From the NCBI GenBank assembly GCA_027619655.1, contig JAQCHR010000147.1, positions 1-8,168 of the forward strand: 8,168 bases of DNA, in the 5' to 3' direction. The stretch is from Pseudomonadota bacterium. GTDB taxonomy: Bacteria; Pseudomonadota; Alphaproteobacteria; UBA8366; GCA-2717185. The notes under the pieces were generated by a model. That model saw only the letters and a list, made by a program, of their open reading frames with translations. It had not been told where the DNA came from and made no database searches. Positions 1 to 5,621 of the stretch are shown piece by piece; position 1 is the first letter of the stretch, and each line of letters starts with the position of its first letter. The translations under genes and the position numbers were made by a program.

Positions 1-191
1 GGCTTCATCGTGATGCAGGAGCGGAATTTGACATTCCGCAGCTCCGCTTTGCGCGCCGCCAGGGCCTTGTCAAAAACATCCGGCTGCGAAAGGGTTATGC
101 CATAGTCGATCCAGTCGCCGGACTTCACCAGCCGTGCGGCCGCCGCCGCTGAAATATGTTCGGCTTTCTTCCCGCTGCCGCGATCCGGCAT
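1..191 (-). CDS. Acetyl-CoA hydrolase/CoA-transferase family protein, N-terminal fragment
   Basis: The first 63 residues of a minus-strand gene are present; the rest lies beyond base 1. The reading frame is open from an ATG at 191. The sequence (start MPDRGSGKK, then LVKSGDWIDYG, LSQPDVFDKALAARK and LRNVKFRSC) resembles the N-terminus of the acetyl-CoA hydrolase/acetate CoA-transferase family. In that family the 'SGDWxDYG...QPDxFDxALAxRxxEL' segment opens the first CoA-transferase domain. Members move CoA between acyl-CoA and a carboxylate, or hydrolyse acetyl-CoA, in the cytoplasm. The catalytic glutamate lies in the missing part, so hydrolase and transferase cannot be told apart. A GGGAG ribosome-binding site lies about 8 bases before the ATG. 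A good promoter with a perfect TTGACA box lies upstream at 232-260. The family call is from remembered similarity; the fragment is short. Confidence 0.72.
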   Translation of the reverse strand, partial: MPDRGSGKKAEHISAAAAARLVKSGDWIDYGITLSQPDVFDKALAARKAELRNVKFRSCITMK

Positions 192-231
192 GAATTTTCT
201 CCCTGGCCGTTCCGAATTTTTATTTTCCGCG

Positions 232-260
232 ACTATTTGTTTACATCGTTTGCCTGTCAA
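232..260 (-). promoter_or_regulatory. Sigma-70-type promoter for the CoA-transferase-like gene
   Basis: On the minus strand a perfect -35 box TTGACA (255-260) is followed after exactly 17 bases by AATAGT (232-237), a 4/6 match to TATAAT. The expected transcription start near 225 would leave a leader of about 34 bases before the ATG at 191. The surroundings are more AT-rich than the flanking genes. Confidence 0.55.
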
Positions 261-282
261 GCAACGCAGCAGGCGGCGCCGG

Positions 283-312
283 TTGACGGCGAACAGATGG
301 CCGCCCGATACT
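283..312 (+). promoter_or_regulatory. Candidate sigma-70-type promoter for the GFA-family gene
   Basis: TTGACG (283-288) and GATACT (307-312) are spaced by 18 bases on the plus strand. The predicted start near 319 gives a leader of about 32 bases to the ATG at 351. It is a moderate match and lies just downstream of the divergent promoter at 232-260. Confidence 0.4.
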
Positions 313-350
313 CCCGCCCATACCCGCAGCAGCGAACCCGGAGAAACAGG

Positions 351-788
351 ATGATCGAGCGAAACCACAAGCATTCAGGCCGTTGCCATTGCGGCGCGAT
401 TTCGATGGACCTGGCCTTTACGCAGCCCGCGGAGGCCATGCAGGTACGGTCCTGCCAGTGCGATTTCTGCACCCGGCAAGGCTCGCTGACGGTGTCGGAA
501 GCGGCGGGGAAGGCGGTCATCACCATCGCGGCCGACCAGCTTACGACCTACAGCTTCGGCTCCGGGACGGCCTCATTCCTGATCTGCGCGCGCTGCGGCG
601 TCTATGCGGGCGTCATCATGGCCGATGGCGACAAATGGCTGTCGATCGCCAATGCGCGGGGCCTCGGCATCGAGGCTTTCCGCAACCGCACCGGCGCCCC
701 GCTGACCCATGACGGCGAGGCGACGCCGGACCGGATCGAGCGCCGCAAGTCCAGGTGGACGCCGACGGAGATCCGCTACACGCTCTGA
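351..788 (+). CDS. GFA/CENP-V family zinc-binding protein
   Basis: This 145-residue cytoplasmic protein has the complete zinc-ligand set of the family named after glutathione-dependent formaldehyde-activating enzyme: C12-x-C14 in GRCHCGAI, C35-x-C37-x2-C40 in SCQCDFC, and C79-x2-C82 in CARCGVY. The compact beta-rich fold binds zinc through these cysteines. Most bacterial members have no proven substrate, and a role in glutathione-formaldehyde adduct formation should not be assumed from the name. The frame is open upstream to 156. The ATG at 351 is preferred because GGAGAAACAGG lies directly before it, the cysteine motif then starts at residue 12 as in relatives, and the upstream part overlaps the divergent promoter and the neighbouring gene's 5' end. 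It is convergent with the dehydrogenase at 802-1638, with 13 bases between them. Confidence 0.88.
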   Translation: MIERNHKHSGRCHCGAISMDLAFTQPAEAMQVRSCQCDFCTRQGSLTVSEAAGKAVITIAADQLTTYSFGSGTASFLICARCGVYAGVIMADGDKWLSIANARGLGIEAFRNRTGAPLTHDGEATPDRIERRKSRWTPTEIRYTL

Positions 789-808
789 CGTGTCGCCGCC
801 GTCAGCGC
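782..808. terminator. Terminator-like hairpin between convergent genes
   Basis: The arms at 782-790 and 800-808 pair over 9 positions with one mismatch (T784/C806), around a 9-base loop. The stop codons of both convergent genes lie inside the structure. There is no T-run on either side, so it is at best a weak intrinsic terminator or 3'-end stabiliser. Confidence 0.3.
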
Positions 809-1638
809 AGGCCGAGTTGCGACAGCGTGGTTTCGATTTCGCCGTTGGCCGTGGGCACCGGCATGAGCGCGAGCAGGGCCTTGGTCACGCCGCCATCGAC
901 GGGAATATTGGCGCCGTTGATATAGCGCGCTGCATCCGAGGCGAGGAAGACGACCACATCCGCGATATCGTTGCCGTCGCCGATCCGGCCCAGGGGAATC
1001 ATCGCCTCGCGCGCCGTCTTCAGCGCTTCGTTGCTGTAGGCTTCCACATGCGCCGGGGTTGAAATCATGCCCGGGCTGATGGCGTTGCAGCGGATCCCGC
1101 GACCGCCCCATTCCACGGCGGTCAGGCTGGTCAGCCCGATGATGCCGGCCTTGGTCGGCGTATAGGCGCCGCGCATCGCCTGGCCATAGGAGCCCGACAT
1201 GGACGCGATATTGACGATTGAGCCCTTGCCGGCGGCGAGCATCAGCCGGCCCATGACCTGGGTGCAGACCATCGGCCCTGTAAGGTTGGTCGCGATCTCG
1301 CGGTCCCAGCTGCTGCGCTTCAGCGTTTCCAGCGGTTCGCGGTGCCGGATGCCGGCGTTGTTGACCAGCAGAGCGGGCGTCCCGAACTTGGCGACCGCGG
1401 CTTGGGTGGCGGCTTCGACCATTTTCTCGTCAGCGACATCGACCTTGGCGGATACCGCGCGGCGGCCAGCAGCCACGAGCGCGGCGGCGGTTTCGGCCGC
1501 GCCCTCTTCATTGTAATCCCAAATCGCGACCGCATAGCCCGCATCCGACAGGCGCTGCGCAATCGCGGCGCCAATGCCCCGCGCTGCGCCTGTGATGACC
1601 GCGAGCGGCCCTTCGTTATTGTTGGTTTCGTTAGACAT
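802..1638 (-). CDS. Short-chain dehydrogenase/reductase (SDR), classical type
   Basis: This 278-residue protein is a classical SDR oxidoreductase with all hallmark sites: the dinucleotide-binding TGAARGIG at 16-23, the NNAG motif at 93-96, the structural N118, and a catalytic triad S146, Y159, K163 in YTPTK. The N-S-Y-K spacings (28, 13, 4) equal those of E. coli FabG. An aspartate, D41, ends the second beta strand (AIWDYN). In this family that usually means NAD(H) rather than NADP(H). The ISPG-x-IST and PVDGG segments follow as expected. A tail of about 25 residues after VDGG is somewhat long. The substrate cannot be read from sequence; neighbours give no pathway. The ATG at 1638 has AGGAAAG about 12 bases upstream, and the gene seems to have its own promoter at 1683-1711. 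It is probably cytoplasmic and tetrameric, like relatives. Confidence 0.9.
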   Translation of the reverse strand: MSNETNNNEGPLAVITGAARGIGAAIAQRLSDAGYAVAIWDYNEEGAAETAAALVAAGRRAVSAKVDVADEKMVEAATQAAVAKFGTPALLVNNAGIRHREPLETLKRSSWDREIATNLTGPMVCTQVMGRLMLAAGKGSIVNIASMSGSYGQAMRGAYTPTKAGIIGLTSLTAVEWGGRGIRCNAISPGMISTPAHVEAYSNEALKTAREAMIPLGRIGDGNDIADVVVFLASDAARYINGANIPVDGGVTKALLALMPVPTANGEIETTLSQLGLR

Positions 1639-1682
1639 GGTGCGAACCGACTTTCCTGGAAATGATGTAATGGTCTGAAAAA

Positions 1683-1711
1683 AGTGTAGCCACTGCCGCC
1701 GCGCCGGGCAA
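1683..1711 (-). promoter_or_regulatory. Sigma-70-type promoter for the SDR gene
   Basis: On the minus strand TTGCCC (1706-1711) and TACACT (1683-1688) are separated by exactly 17 bases. Transcription would start near 1676, about 38 bases before the SDR start codon. The -35 box and half of the spacer lie inside the GC-rich hairpin at 1702-1723, so termination of the upstream gene and initiation of this one share sequence. Confidence 0.5.
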
Positions 1712-1723
1712 TGTCGCCCGGCG
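1702..1723 (-). terminator. GC-rich hairpin downstream of the sulfurtransferase gene
   Basis: A perfect 8-bp stem (CGCCGGGC at 1702-1709, GCCCGGCG at 1716-1723) with a 6-base loop starts about 17 bases past the sulfurtransferase stop codon. No T-run follows it directly in the minus direction; the T-rich stretch is about 20 bases further on. It may be a terminator of reduced efficiency, or an mRNA 3'-end barrier. Confidence 0.4.
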
Positions 1724-1740
1724 GGTTATTGCATGGGGGG

Positions 1741-2622
1741 CTATCCCACCTCGATCGGCAGTGATTCATCGCTGGCCCACTGGCTCATCGAATCGTCGTA
1801 GACGGTGATATCCTCGTATCCCAATTGGTGCAGCAGGAAGGCGTCCAGCGTCGCGGCGATGCCACCGCCGCAATAGACGATCATACGGTTTTCCGGATCG
1901 GCGCCGACCGACGCGAAATGCGCCGCGACCTCATCCGCCGGGCGGAACGTGTTGTCTCCGGGGTTCAGCAGGCTCGCGGCCGGAATATTGACGCTGCCGG
2001 GAATCCGGCCGGGCCGGCCGTAGCGCGCGTTTTCGCCACGATGCAGGTCCGGCGCCAGGGCGTTTATCGTGCAGGCCGTGGCGCTGCCGATGGCGGCCTT
2101 CACTTCTTCCTTGCCGGTAAACAGGCCGGGCCAAGGACGGGCGGTGAAATCGCCGGGAGCCGGCGCTGCTGCCGGGCCGGTCGATACCGGTCGGCCCTCC
2201 GCCGTCCATTTTTGCCATCCGCCGTTCAGCAGGGCCGCATTGTCGAAGCCGAAGGCACGCAGCATCCACCATATTCGCGAGGCCCATTGGGCATTGGCCG
2301 TGCTGTACAGGATTACCCGCGTATCGTTGCCGACGCCATGTTTTGCCATCGCGGCGGCAAACTGCGCCTCGGTGGGCAGGGTGAAGCTGTACGGGGAATC
2401 GGTCTTCGACAATTCGCCCTGAAGGTCGAGGAAACCCGCGCCGGGAAGGTGTCCCCGCTCGTAATCCGCTCGGCCGCTCTCGACCCGGTAGGGCTTTCCG
2501 GGCGGCGCCTCGTCATACCGCAGGTGGGTGGTGCAGTCGAAGATACGCAGCGCCGGATTATCCAGATTGGCCGCCAGCCAGTCCGTTTCGACGATGGCGT
2601 CGGGATAGCGGTAGTCGGTCAT
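1741..2622 (-). CDS. Two-domain sulfurtransferase (thiosulfate/3-mercaptopyruvate sulfurtransferase)
   Basis: This 293-residue protein has two rhodanese domains in tandem. The N-terminal domain (about 7-140, with GHLPGAGFLDL near 57-67) lacks an active-site cysteine at its loop (YSTANAQWA). The C-terminal domain (about 165-285, GRIPGSVNIPA near 205-215) carries the persulfide-forming C251 in CGGGIAAT. The family moves sulfane sulfur from thiosulfate or 3-mercaptopyruvate to thiols or cyanide. The loop CGGGIA matches neither the classic rhodanese CRKGVTA nor the mercaptopyruvate-type CGSGVTA exactly, though its second residue G is closer to the latter. Donor preference is therefore left open. 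The frame also opens with GTG at 2631, but GAGGTGA at 2628-2634 is a strong ribosome-binding site 5 bases before the ATG at 2622, so I place the start there. No signal peptide is seen. Confidence 0.9.
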   Translation of the reverse strand: MTDYRYPDAIVETDWLAANLDNPALRIFDCTTHLRYDEAPPGKPYRVESGRADYERGHLPGAGFLDLQGELSKTDSPYSFTLPTEAQFAAAMAKHGVGNDTRVILYSTANAQWASRIWWMLRAFGFDNAALLNGGWQKWTAEGRPVSTGPAAAPAPGDFTARPWPGLFTGKEEVKAAIGSATACTINALAPDLHRGENARYGRPGRIPGSVNIPAASLLNPGDNTFRPADEVAAHFASVGADPENRMIVYCGGGIAATLDAFLLHQLGYEDITVYDDSMSQWASDESLPIEVG

Positions 2623-2627
2623 GTCAA

Positions 2628-2634
2628 TCACCTC
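2628..2634 (-). promoter_or_regulatory. Ribosome-binding site that decides the sulfurtransferase start
   Basis: Read on the minus strand this is GAGGTGA, complementary to the 16S rRNA tail over seven bases, with 5 bases to the ATG at 2622. The GTG inside it (2631-2629) is in frame and could be mistaken for the start. Confidence 0.65.
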
Positions 2635-2668
2635 AAAGCCGGAACGGAAGAATATGGCGGATGGCGGT

Positions 2669-2698
2669 AGTCTATGACGCGGCGTCGCCGCCGATCAA
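2669..2698 (-). promoter_or_regulatory. Candidate promoter for the sulfurtransferase gene
   Basis: On the minus strand TTGATC (2693-2698) and TAGACT (2669-2674) are 18 bases apart. The start near 2662 gives a leader of about 40 bases. The spacer contains GCGGCG-A-CGCCGC, a near-continuous GC palindrome. The match is moderate. Confidence 0.35.
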
Positions 2699-2704
2699 TC
2701 GGTG

Positions 2705-2725
2705 CCGGCGCAACCCTTGCGGCGG
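2705..2725 (-). terminator. Hairpin directly after purK
   Basis: The arms 2705-2713 and 2717-2725 form a 9-bp stem with one G-G mismatch and a 3-base loop, beginning 2 bases past the purK stop. There is no U-tract, so an intrinsic terminator is uncertain. Confidence 0.35.
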
Positions 2726-2726
2726 A

Positions 2727-3827
2727 TCAGCGGGGCAGGCCACCCGGCTGGTAGAGGCGGTTGACGTGACCCATCTTGCGGCCGGGCCGGGGTTCGTTCT
2801 TCCCGTACAGATGCAGCCGCGCGTTGGGTTCGGCCAGCACGCTGTAGCTGTCATTCACCTCATCGCCGATCAGGTTGGTCATGGTGACGTCCGCGTGGCG
2901 GGTGACCGCGCCGAGCGGCAGGCCGCATATGGCGCGCACGAACTGCTCGAACTGGCCCGTGGCGCAGGCATCCATCGTCCAGTGGCCCGAATTATGCGGG
3001 CGCGGGGCAATTTCGTTGGCCAGCAGCTTGCCATCCCGGGTGACGAACAGTTCCACTGCCAGCAATCCGACGAGTTCGAGGGCGGTGACGATGCGTTCCG
3101 CGATGCCGCACGCTTCTTCTGCAATCGCCGGGGTGATCCGGGCGGGGACACGGCTGGTCTTGAGGATATGGCTGTCATGGCGGTTTTCCGACGGATCGTA
3201 GGAAATCATGGCGCCATCCAGGCCGCGAGCGACAATGACTGAAATTTCCATCTCGAAATCGATCCAGCCTTCCAGGATGCCGCGCGAGGCGCCCATCGCC
3301 GTGAAGGCTGCCGCCGGGTCGCCTTCCGGGCCGATCATGACCTGCCCCTTGCCGTCATAGCCCAGCCGGACGGTCTTCAGCACCGCCGGCCGGCCGATCT
3401 GGGACAGGGCGGCGGTAAGTTCCTGGACGGTTTCGACGCCCGCATAGGGGGCCGTGGGCACGCCGATCTCGTTCAGGAAGGCTTTCTCGACGATCCGGTC
3501 CTGCGCGACCTCCAGTGATTTCGGGCCGGGCCGGACAGGAACGCGCCGGGCGAGGTGACGCGCGGTATCGACCGGCACATTCTCGAATTCGAACGTGACA
3601 ACGTCCACCGCATCCGCGAAGGCATTGAGGGCGGCAATGTCGTCATAGCCGGCATTGGTTTCGCCGGCGGCGACCTGTGCGGCGGGCCCGCCGTGCTGCG
3701 GATCAAAAATATGGCAGCGATAGCCCAGTTGCGCCGCGGCTAGGGCGGTCATCCGCCCCAGTTGTCCCCCGCCCAGAATGCCGATGACGCTGCCGGGGAG
3801 AAGGCCGTTCCCGTCCGAATCAGTCAT
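2727..3827 (-). CDS. purK: N5-carboxyaminoimidazole ribonucleotide synthase PurK
   Basis: PurK uses ATP and bicarbonate to carboxylate aminoimidazole ribonucleotide, giving N5-CAIR, the substrate of PurE, in cytoplasmic de novo purine synthesis. The 366-residue length is close to the usual 355-380. From the N-terminus: a preATP-grasp domain with the diagnostic GGGQLG at 19-24, EFENV at 80-84, an ATP-grasp domain including GYDGKGQ at 156-162 and FEMEISV near 191-197, the metal- and ATP-contacting [12 protein letters not shown] at 271-282, and a C-terminal domain ending in KMGHVN, typical of the family. The frame allows GTG at 3830 or ATG at 3827. I chose ATG, which overlaps the purE stop by 8 bases (ATGACTGA). 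No strong ribosome-binding site is present, which fits translational coupling to purE. All key motifs look intact. Confidence 0.97.
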   Translation of the reverse strand: MTDSDGNGLLPGSVIGILGGGQLGRMTALAAAQLGYRCHIFDPQHGGPAAQVAAGETNAGYDDIAALNAFADAVDVVTFEFENVPVDTARHLARRVPVRPGPKSLEVAQDRIVEKAFLNEIGVPTAPYAGVETVQELTAALSQIGRPAVLKTVRLGYDGKGQVMIGPEGDPAAAFTAMGASRGILEGWIDFEMEISVIVARGLDGAMISYDPSENRHDSHILKTSRVPARITPAIAEEACGIAERIVTALELVGLLAVELFVTRDGKLLANEIAPRPHNSGHWTMDACATGQFEQFVRAICGLPLGAVTRHADVTMTNLIGDEVNDSYSVLAEPNARLHLYGKNEPRPGRKMGHVNRLYQPGGLPR

Positions 3828-4311
3828 CACGGGGCGAATCGGCGACGCTTGCGGTCAGATTGGCGCGCCAGTCGTCCAGCCGCTGCGCCAGTGCCGGATC
3901 GCCCAGCGCCAGTACGGCGGCGGCGAGCAGGGCGGCGTTGGTTGCGCCCGCCTTGCCGATGGCCAGCGTGCCCACGGGGATGCCGCCGGGCATCTGGGCA
4001 ATCGACAACAGGCTGTCCATCCCGCTCAGCGCCTTGCTTTCCACCGGAACGCCGAAAACCGGCAGCGGGGTCAGCGCGGCGGTCATGCCGGGCAGGTGCG
4101 CGGCCCCGCCGGCGCCGGCAATAATGACCTGCAACCCCCGGCCTTTTGCGGTTTCCGCGTATGTCACCAGGCGTTTGGGTGTGCGGTGGGCGGACACAAT
4201 CCGGGTCTCATGGGGGACGTCCAGCGCGGACAGGATGTCGGCGGCGTGCCGCATGGTTTCCCAGTCGGACTGGCTACCCATGATGATGCCGACCCTGGCT
4301 GTATCGGGCAT
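3820..4311 (-). CDS. purE: N5-carboxyaminoimidazole ribonucleotide mutase PurE (class I)
   Basis: PurE converts N5-CAIR to CAIR by moving the carboxylate from N5 to C4, the step after PurK. At 163 residues it has the normal single-domain length and aligns with E. coli PurE almost without gaps. Visible motifs are GSQSDW at 12-17, SAHRTP at 40-45, [12 protein letters not shown] near 76-87, and [18 protein letters not shown]. The residues equivalent to E. coli S16, D19 and H45 are S13, D16 and H42, so the catalytic site is intact. The PurK neighbour and the class I sequence argue for the bacterial mutase rather than direct AIR carboxylation. The frame stays open upstream to 4602, but conservation begins at the ATG at 4311, with GGAA 5 bases before it and a good promoter at 4360-4387. 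The active form in relatives is an octamer. Confidence 0.97.
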   Translation of the reverse strand: MPDTARVGIIMGSQSDWETMRHAADILSALDVPHETRIVSAHRTPKRLVTYAETAKGRGLQVIIAGAGGAAHLPGMTAALTPLPVFGVPVESKALSGMDSLLSIAQMPGGIPVGTLAIGKAGATNAALLAAAVLALGDPALAQRLDDWRANLTASVADSPRDD

Positions 4312-4359
4312 GGCGATTCCAATGCTATGCGCCTTTGAATGCCGGCGCGGAAGCAGCGC

Positions 4360-4387
4360 AGTATAGGAATCGCCTTGCGGCACGCAA
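4360..4387 (-). promoter_or_regulatory. Sigma-70-type promoter for purE-purK
   Basis: On the minus strand TTGCGT (4382-4387) and TATACT (4360-4365, 5/6 to consensus) are 16 bases apart. The start near 4353 leaves a leader of about 42 bases, too short for a purine riboswitch. The -35 box lies within CTTGCG-GCA-CGCAAG (4374-4388), a perfect 6-bp inverted repeat that could be an operator. Confidence 0.55.
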
Positions 4388-4388
4388 G
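4374..4388. repeat. Inverted repeat overlapping the purE -35 box
   Basis: CTTGCG (4374-4379) and CGCAAG (4383-4388) are perfect inverse copies around a 3-base centre. The position over the -35 box would suit repressor binding. The half-sites face the opposite way from the E. coli PurR operator, so no regulator is named. Confidence 0.4.
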
Positions 4389-4398
4389 AAGGCATTGG

Positions 4399-4452
4399 CA
4401 AAACGCGTAGCCAAAACGCGCCGAAACCCGGAAATTCGCCAAAATCGCCAAA
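4399..4452. repeat. Cluster of short direct repeats upstream of purE
   Basis: CAAAACGCG occurs at 4399-4407 and 4412-4420 (13-base period). TCGCCAAA occurs at 4436-4443 and 4445-4452 (9-base period). A related GCCGAAAC lies between them. All share a core like GCCAAAA. They occupy roughly -46 to -99 from the purE start and lie just upstream of the opposite gene's candidate -10 box. Confidence 0.45.
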
Positions 4453-4464
4453 TTCCGGTATAGT
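4435..4464 (+). promoter_or_regulatory. Candidate promoter for the GGDEF-like gene
   Basis: TATAGT (4459-4464) is a 5/6 match to the -10 consensus on the plus strand. The best -35 candidate is TTCGCC at 4435-4440 (18-base spacer), which is weak. The start near 4471 would give a leader of about 47 bases. The -10 box sits in the centre of the inverted repeat at 4451-4475, which suggests control by a DNA-binding protein. Confidence 0.4.
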
Positions 4465-4475
4465 TTGCCGGAATT
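4451..4475. repeat. Perfect inverted repeat around a -10 box (likely operator)
   Basis: AATTCCGG (4451-4458) and CCGGAATT (4468-4475) are exact inverse copies separated by 9 bases that include TATAGT. A near copy of the half-site, CCGGAAATT, lies at 4428-4436. The 25-bp size and 17-base centre-to-centre spacing fit a dimeric regulator. An RNA hairpin is less likely to matter because the predicted start lies inside the right arm. Confidence 0.5.
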
Positions 4476-4517
4476 CATCACTGTCTTTCGCGCAATCGAT
4501 GTGTGAGGGAGCGCAGC

Positions 4518-5285
4518 ATGAAAGTTGAGGAAGCACCGCCGGTGCAATCTGCCAGACGGATCGGCACCGGGCGTTCGGTACCGCCGCCTGAAGCCATGGC
4601 AACCTTGCCGGACGGGCGCGAGGAACGCCGCCGGGAATCCGGGCAGCCGCATGACATTGCCGCGCTGCATGGTATCGACGAAGACGACCTGACCCCGGAA
4701 ATTCGCGCGGCGGTTGGCGGGCTGATCGCCGAGGTGGCGTCGCTGCGCGAGGCCCTGGCGCAGAGTGGCCGCCGGCTGGATTACCTCAATGCCCTGGCGG
4801 ATCAGGATTCCATTTCGCCGACGCTGAACCGGCGCGCCTTCGTGCGGGAACTGTCGCGGGCCCTGGCAATCGCGCGGCAGTATGGGTCGGAAAGTTCGCT
4901 GATGTTCCTGGAGATTGAGGATCTCAAGGAACTGAACGTCCAGCACGGGCTGGCGGCGGGCGATGCGGCAATCGAACATGTCGCCGCGATCCTGCAGGAG
5001 CGGCTTTCCGAAGGCGGGGTGATCGGCCGGCTCGGCGGCGCGGAATTCGGGCTGATCATGATCGGCGAAGGGCCCGAAGAGGCGCGGTTGCGGGGTAATA
5101 ATCTGGCGGCGGCGGTCGCGGCGCAGCCGTTGATATGGGACGGACAGGAAGTGTGGCTGGCGCTGCGTTTCGGGATTCATTCCCTGCGGACCGATGAGGA
5201 CGCCCGGACCGCCATGGATGCGACGGATCGCGTGATGCGCCATCCCGGGGCGGGAGATGACACTGTCGATGGTTTCGCGGCCTGA
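4518..5285 (+). CDS. Degenerate GGDEF-domain protein
   Basis: This is a 255-residue soluble protein. A low-complexity, charged N-terminus (1-60) is followed by a probable coiled-coil helix (about 63-94) and one GGDEF-type domain (about 95-245). Active GGDEF domains make cyclic di-GMP from two GTP. Here the signature reads GGAEF (173-177), with alanine where a catalytic, metal-binding D/E belongs. The first metal aspartate is replaced by E132 ([11 protein letters not shown]). The inhibitory RxxD site is absent (SEGG at 164-167). In contrast N140, D149, K137 and R171, equivalent to guanine-contacting or conserved PleD residues, are kept in ungapped register. The domain is thus predicted to lack cyclase activity but might still bind GTP or a partner. 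The ATG at 4518 has GAGGGAG 6 bases upstream. No transmembrane or sensor domain is visible. It is divergent from purE. Confidence 0.85.
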   Translation: MKVEEAPPVQSARRIGTGRSVPPPEAMATLPDGREERRRESGQPHDIAALHGIDEDDLTPEIRAAVGGLIAEVASLREALAQSGRRLDYLNALADQDSISPTLNRRAFVRELSRALAIARQYGSESSLMFLEIEDLKELNVQHGLAAGDAAIEHVAAILQERLSEGGVIGRLGGAEFGLIMIGEGPEEARLRGNNLAAAVAAQPLIWDGQEVWLALRFGIHSLRTDEDARTAMDATDRVMRHPGAGDDTVDGFAA

Positions 5286-5303
5286 TTTCCGGCGGATTTG
5301 CCT

Positions 5304-5516
5304 TCAGGCGATGATATCGGGTTCCAACTCGTCCTCGATACGCGCGATGGCGTCTTTCAGGCCGAGTTTCCGTTTCTTGAACCGCTGTAACTGCAGCTGA
5401 TCGAAAGGCGCATTCTCGATCAGCTGTGCTATGACGTCGTCGAGATCGCGATGTTCTGTTCGGAGTTCGGCTAGTCTGCGACGCAGGTCTGCGGTGTCAT
5501 CGTCTGGTTCGTACAT
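5304..5516 (-). CDS. YdcH/DUF465 family small protein
   Basis: This 70-residue protein has the full DUF465 (YdcH) pattern: LRRRLAELRTEHRDLDDVIAQL, then DQLQLQRFKKRKLGLKDAI and the closing ELEPDIIA. It is highly charged and almost wholly helical, probably a helical hairpin, with no cysteine or membrane segment. The family is common in proteobacteria and has no settled function. The ATG at 5516 has no clear ribosome-binding site; an extended -10 element lies about 35-40 bases upstream. It is convergent with the GGDEF-like gene (18 bases apart) and divergent from the phosphofructokinase gene. A second, distinct member of the family begins at 7964. Confidence 0.92.
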   Translation of the reverse strand: MYEPDDDTADLRRRLAELRTEHRDLDDVIAQLIENAPFDQLQLQRFKKRKLGLKDAIARIEDELEPDIIA

Positions 5517-5549
5517 GGCCGATCGATACGTGGTTGCTTAAATGGGGGT

Positions 5550-5558
5550 ATTCTATCA
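5550..5558 (-). promoter_or_regulatory. Extended -10 promoter element for the DUF465 gene
   Basis: On the minus strand TGATAGAAT combines a TG element with TAGAAT (5550-5555), a 5/6 match to TATAAT. No good -35 box lies 16-18 bases upstream, as is usual for extended -10 promoters. The start near 5543 gives a leader of about 27 bases. I see no convincing promoter for the divergent phosphofructokinase gene in the same gap. Confidence 0.4.
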
Positions 5559-5621
5559 GAAGCCGGCGGCTTGCTACACCGGCAATCGGTCGCCATGTTT
5601 CTGATTTACCGGGAGTAGCGG

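Noticed and set aside
156..350. N-terminal extension of the GFA-family gene by 65 codons
   Set aside because: It would overlap the divergent gene's 5' end and two promoters. The ATG at 351 has a ribosome-binding site and gives the normal family length.
1825..2670. Long plus-strand frame (281 codons) opposite the sulfurtransferase gene
   Set aside because: The product has no recognisable domain and is rich in R, G and A. It is the usual antisense shadow of a GC-rich gene, and the minus-strand gene has clear motifs.
4312..4353. Purine riboswitch in the purE leader
   Set aside because: The predicted leader is only about 42 bases and shows none of the paired elements such a structure needs.
4374..4420. 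E. coli-type PurR operator
   Set aside because: The CGCAA/TTGCG half-sites face the wrong way and the central spacing differs from ACGCAAACGTTTGCGT. This regulator is also not expected in the lineage.
4312..4602. Upstream extension of purE by 97 codons
   Set aside because: The extra sequence runs through the purE promoter and the start of the divergent gene. Family conservation starts at the ATG at 4311.
4164..5243. Long minus-strand frame (359 codons) covering the GGDEF-like gene and part of purE
   Set aside because: It spans two genuine genes and the promoter gap between them, and the translation has low complexity with many R, Q and P. It is a codon-bias artefact.
5280..5309. GCCTGA/TCAGGC inverted repeat between the GGDEF-like and DUF465 genes
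   Set aside because: Half of each arm is simply the two opposed TGA stop codons, the loop is 18 bases, and no T-run follows. Support for a terminator is too weak.
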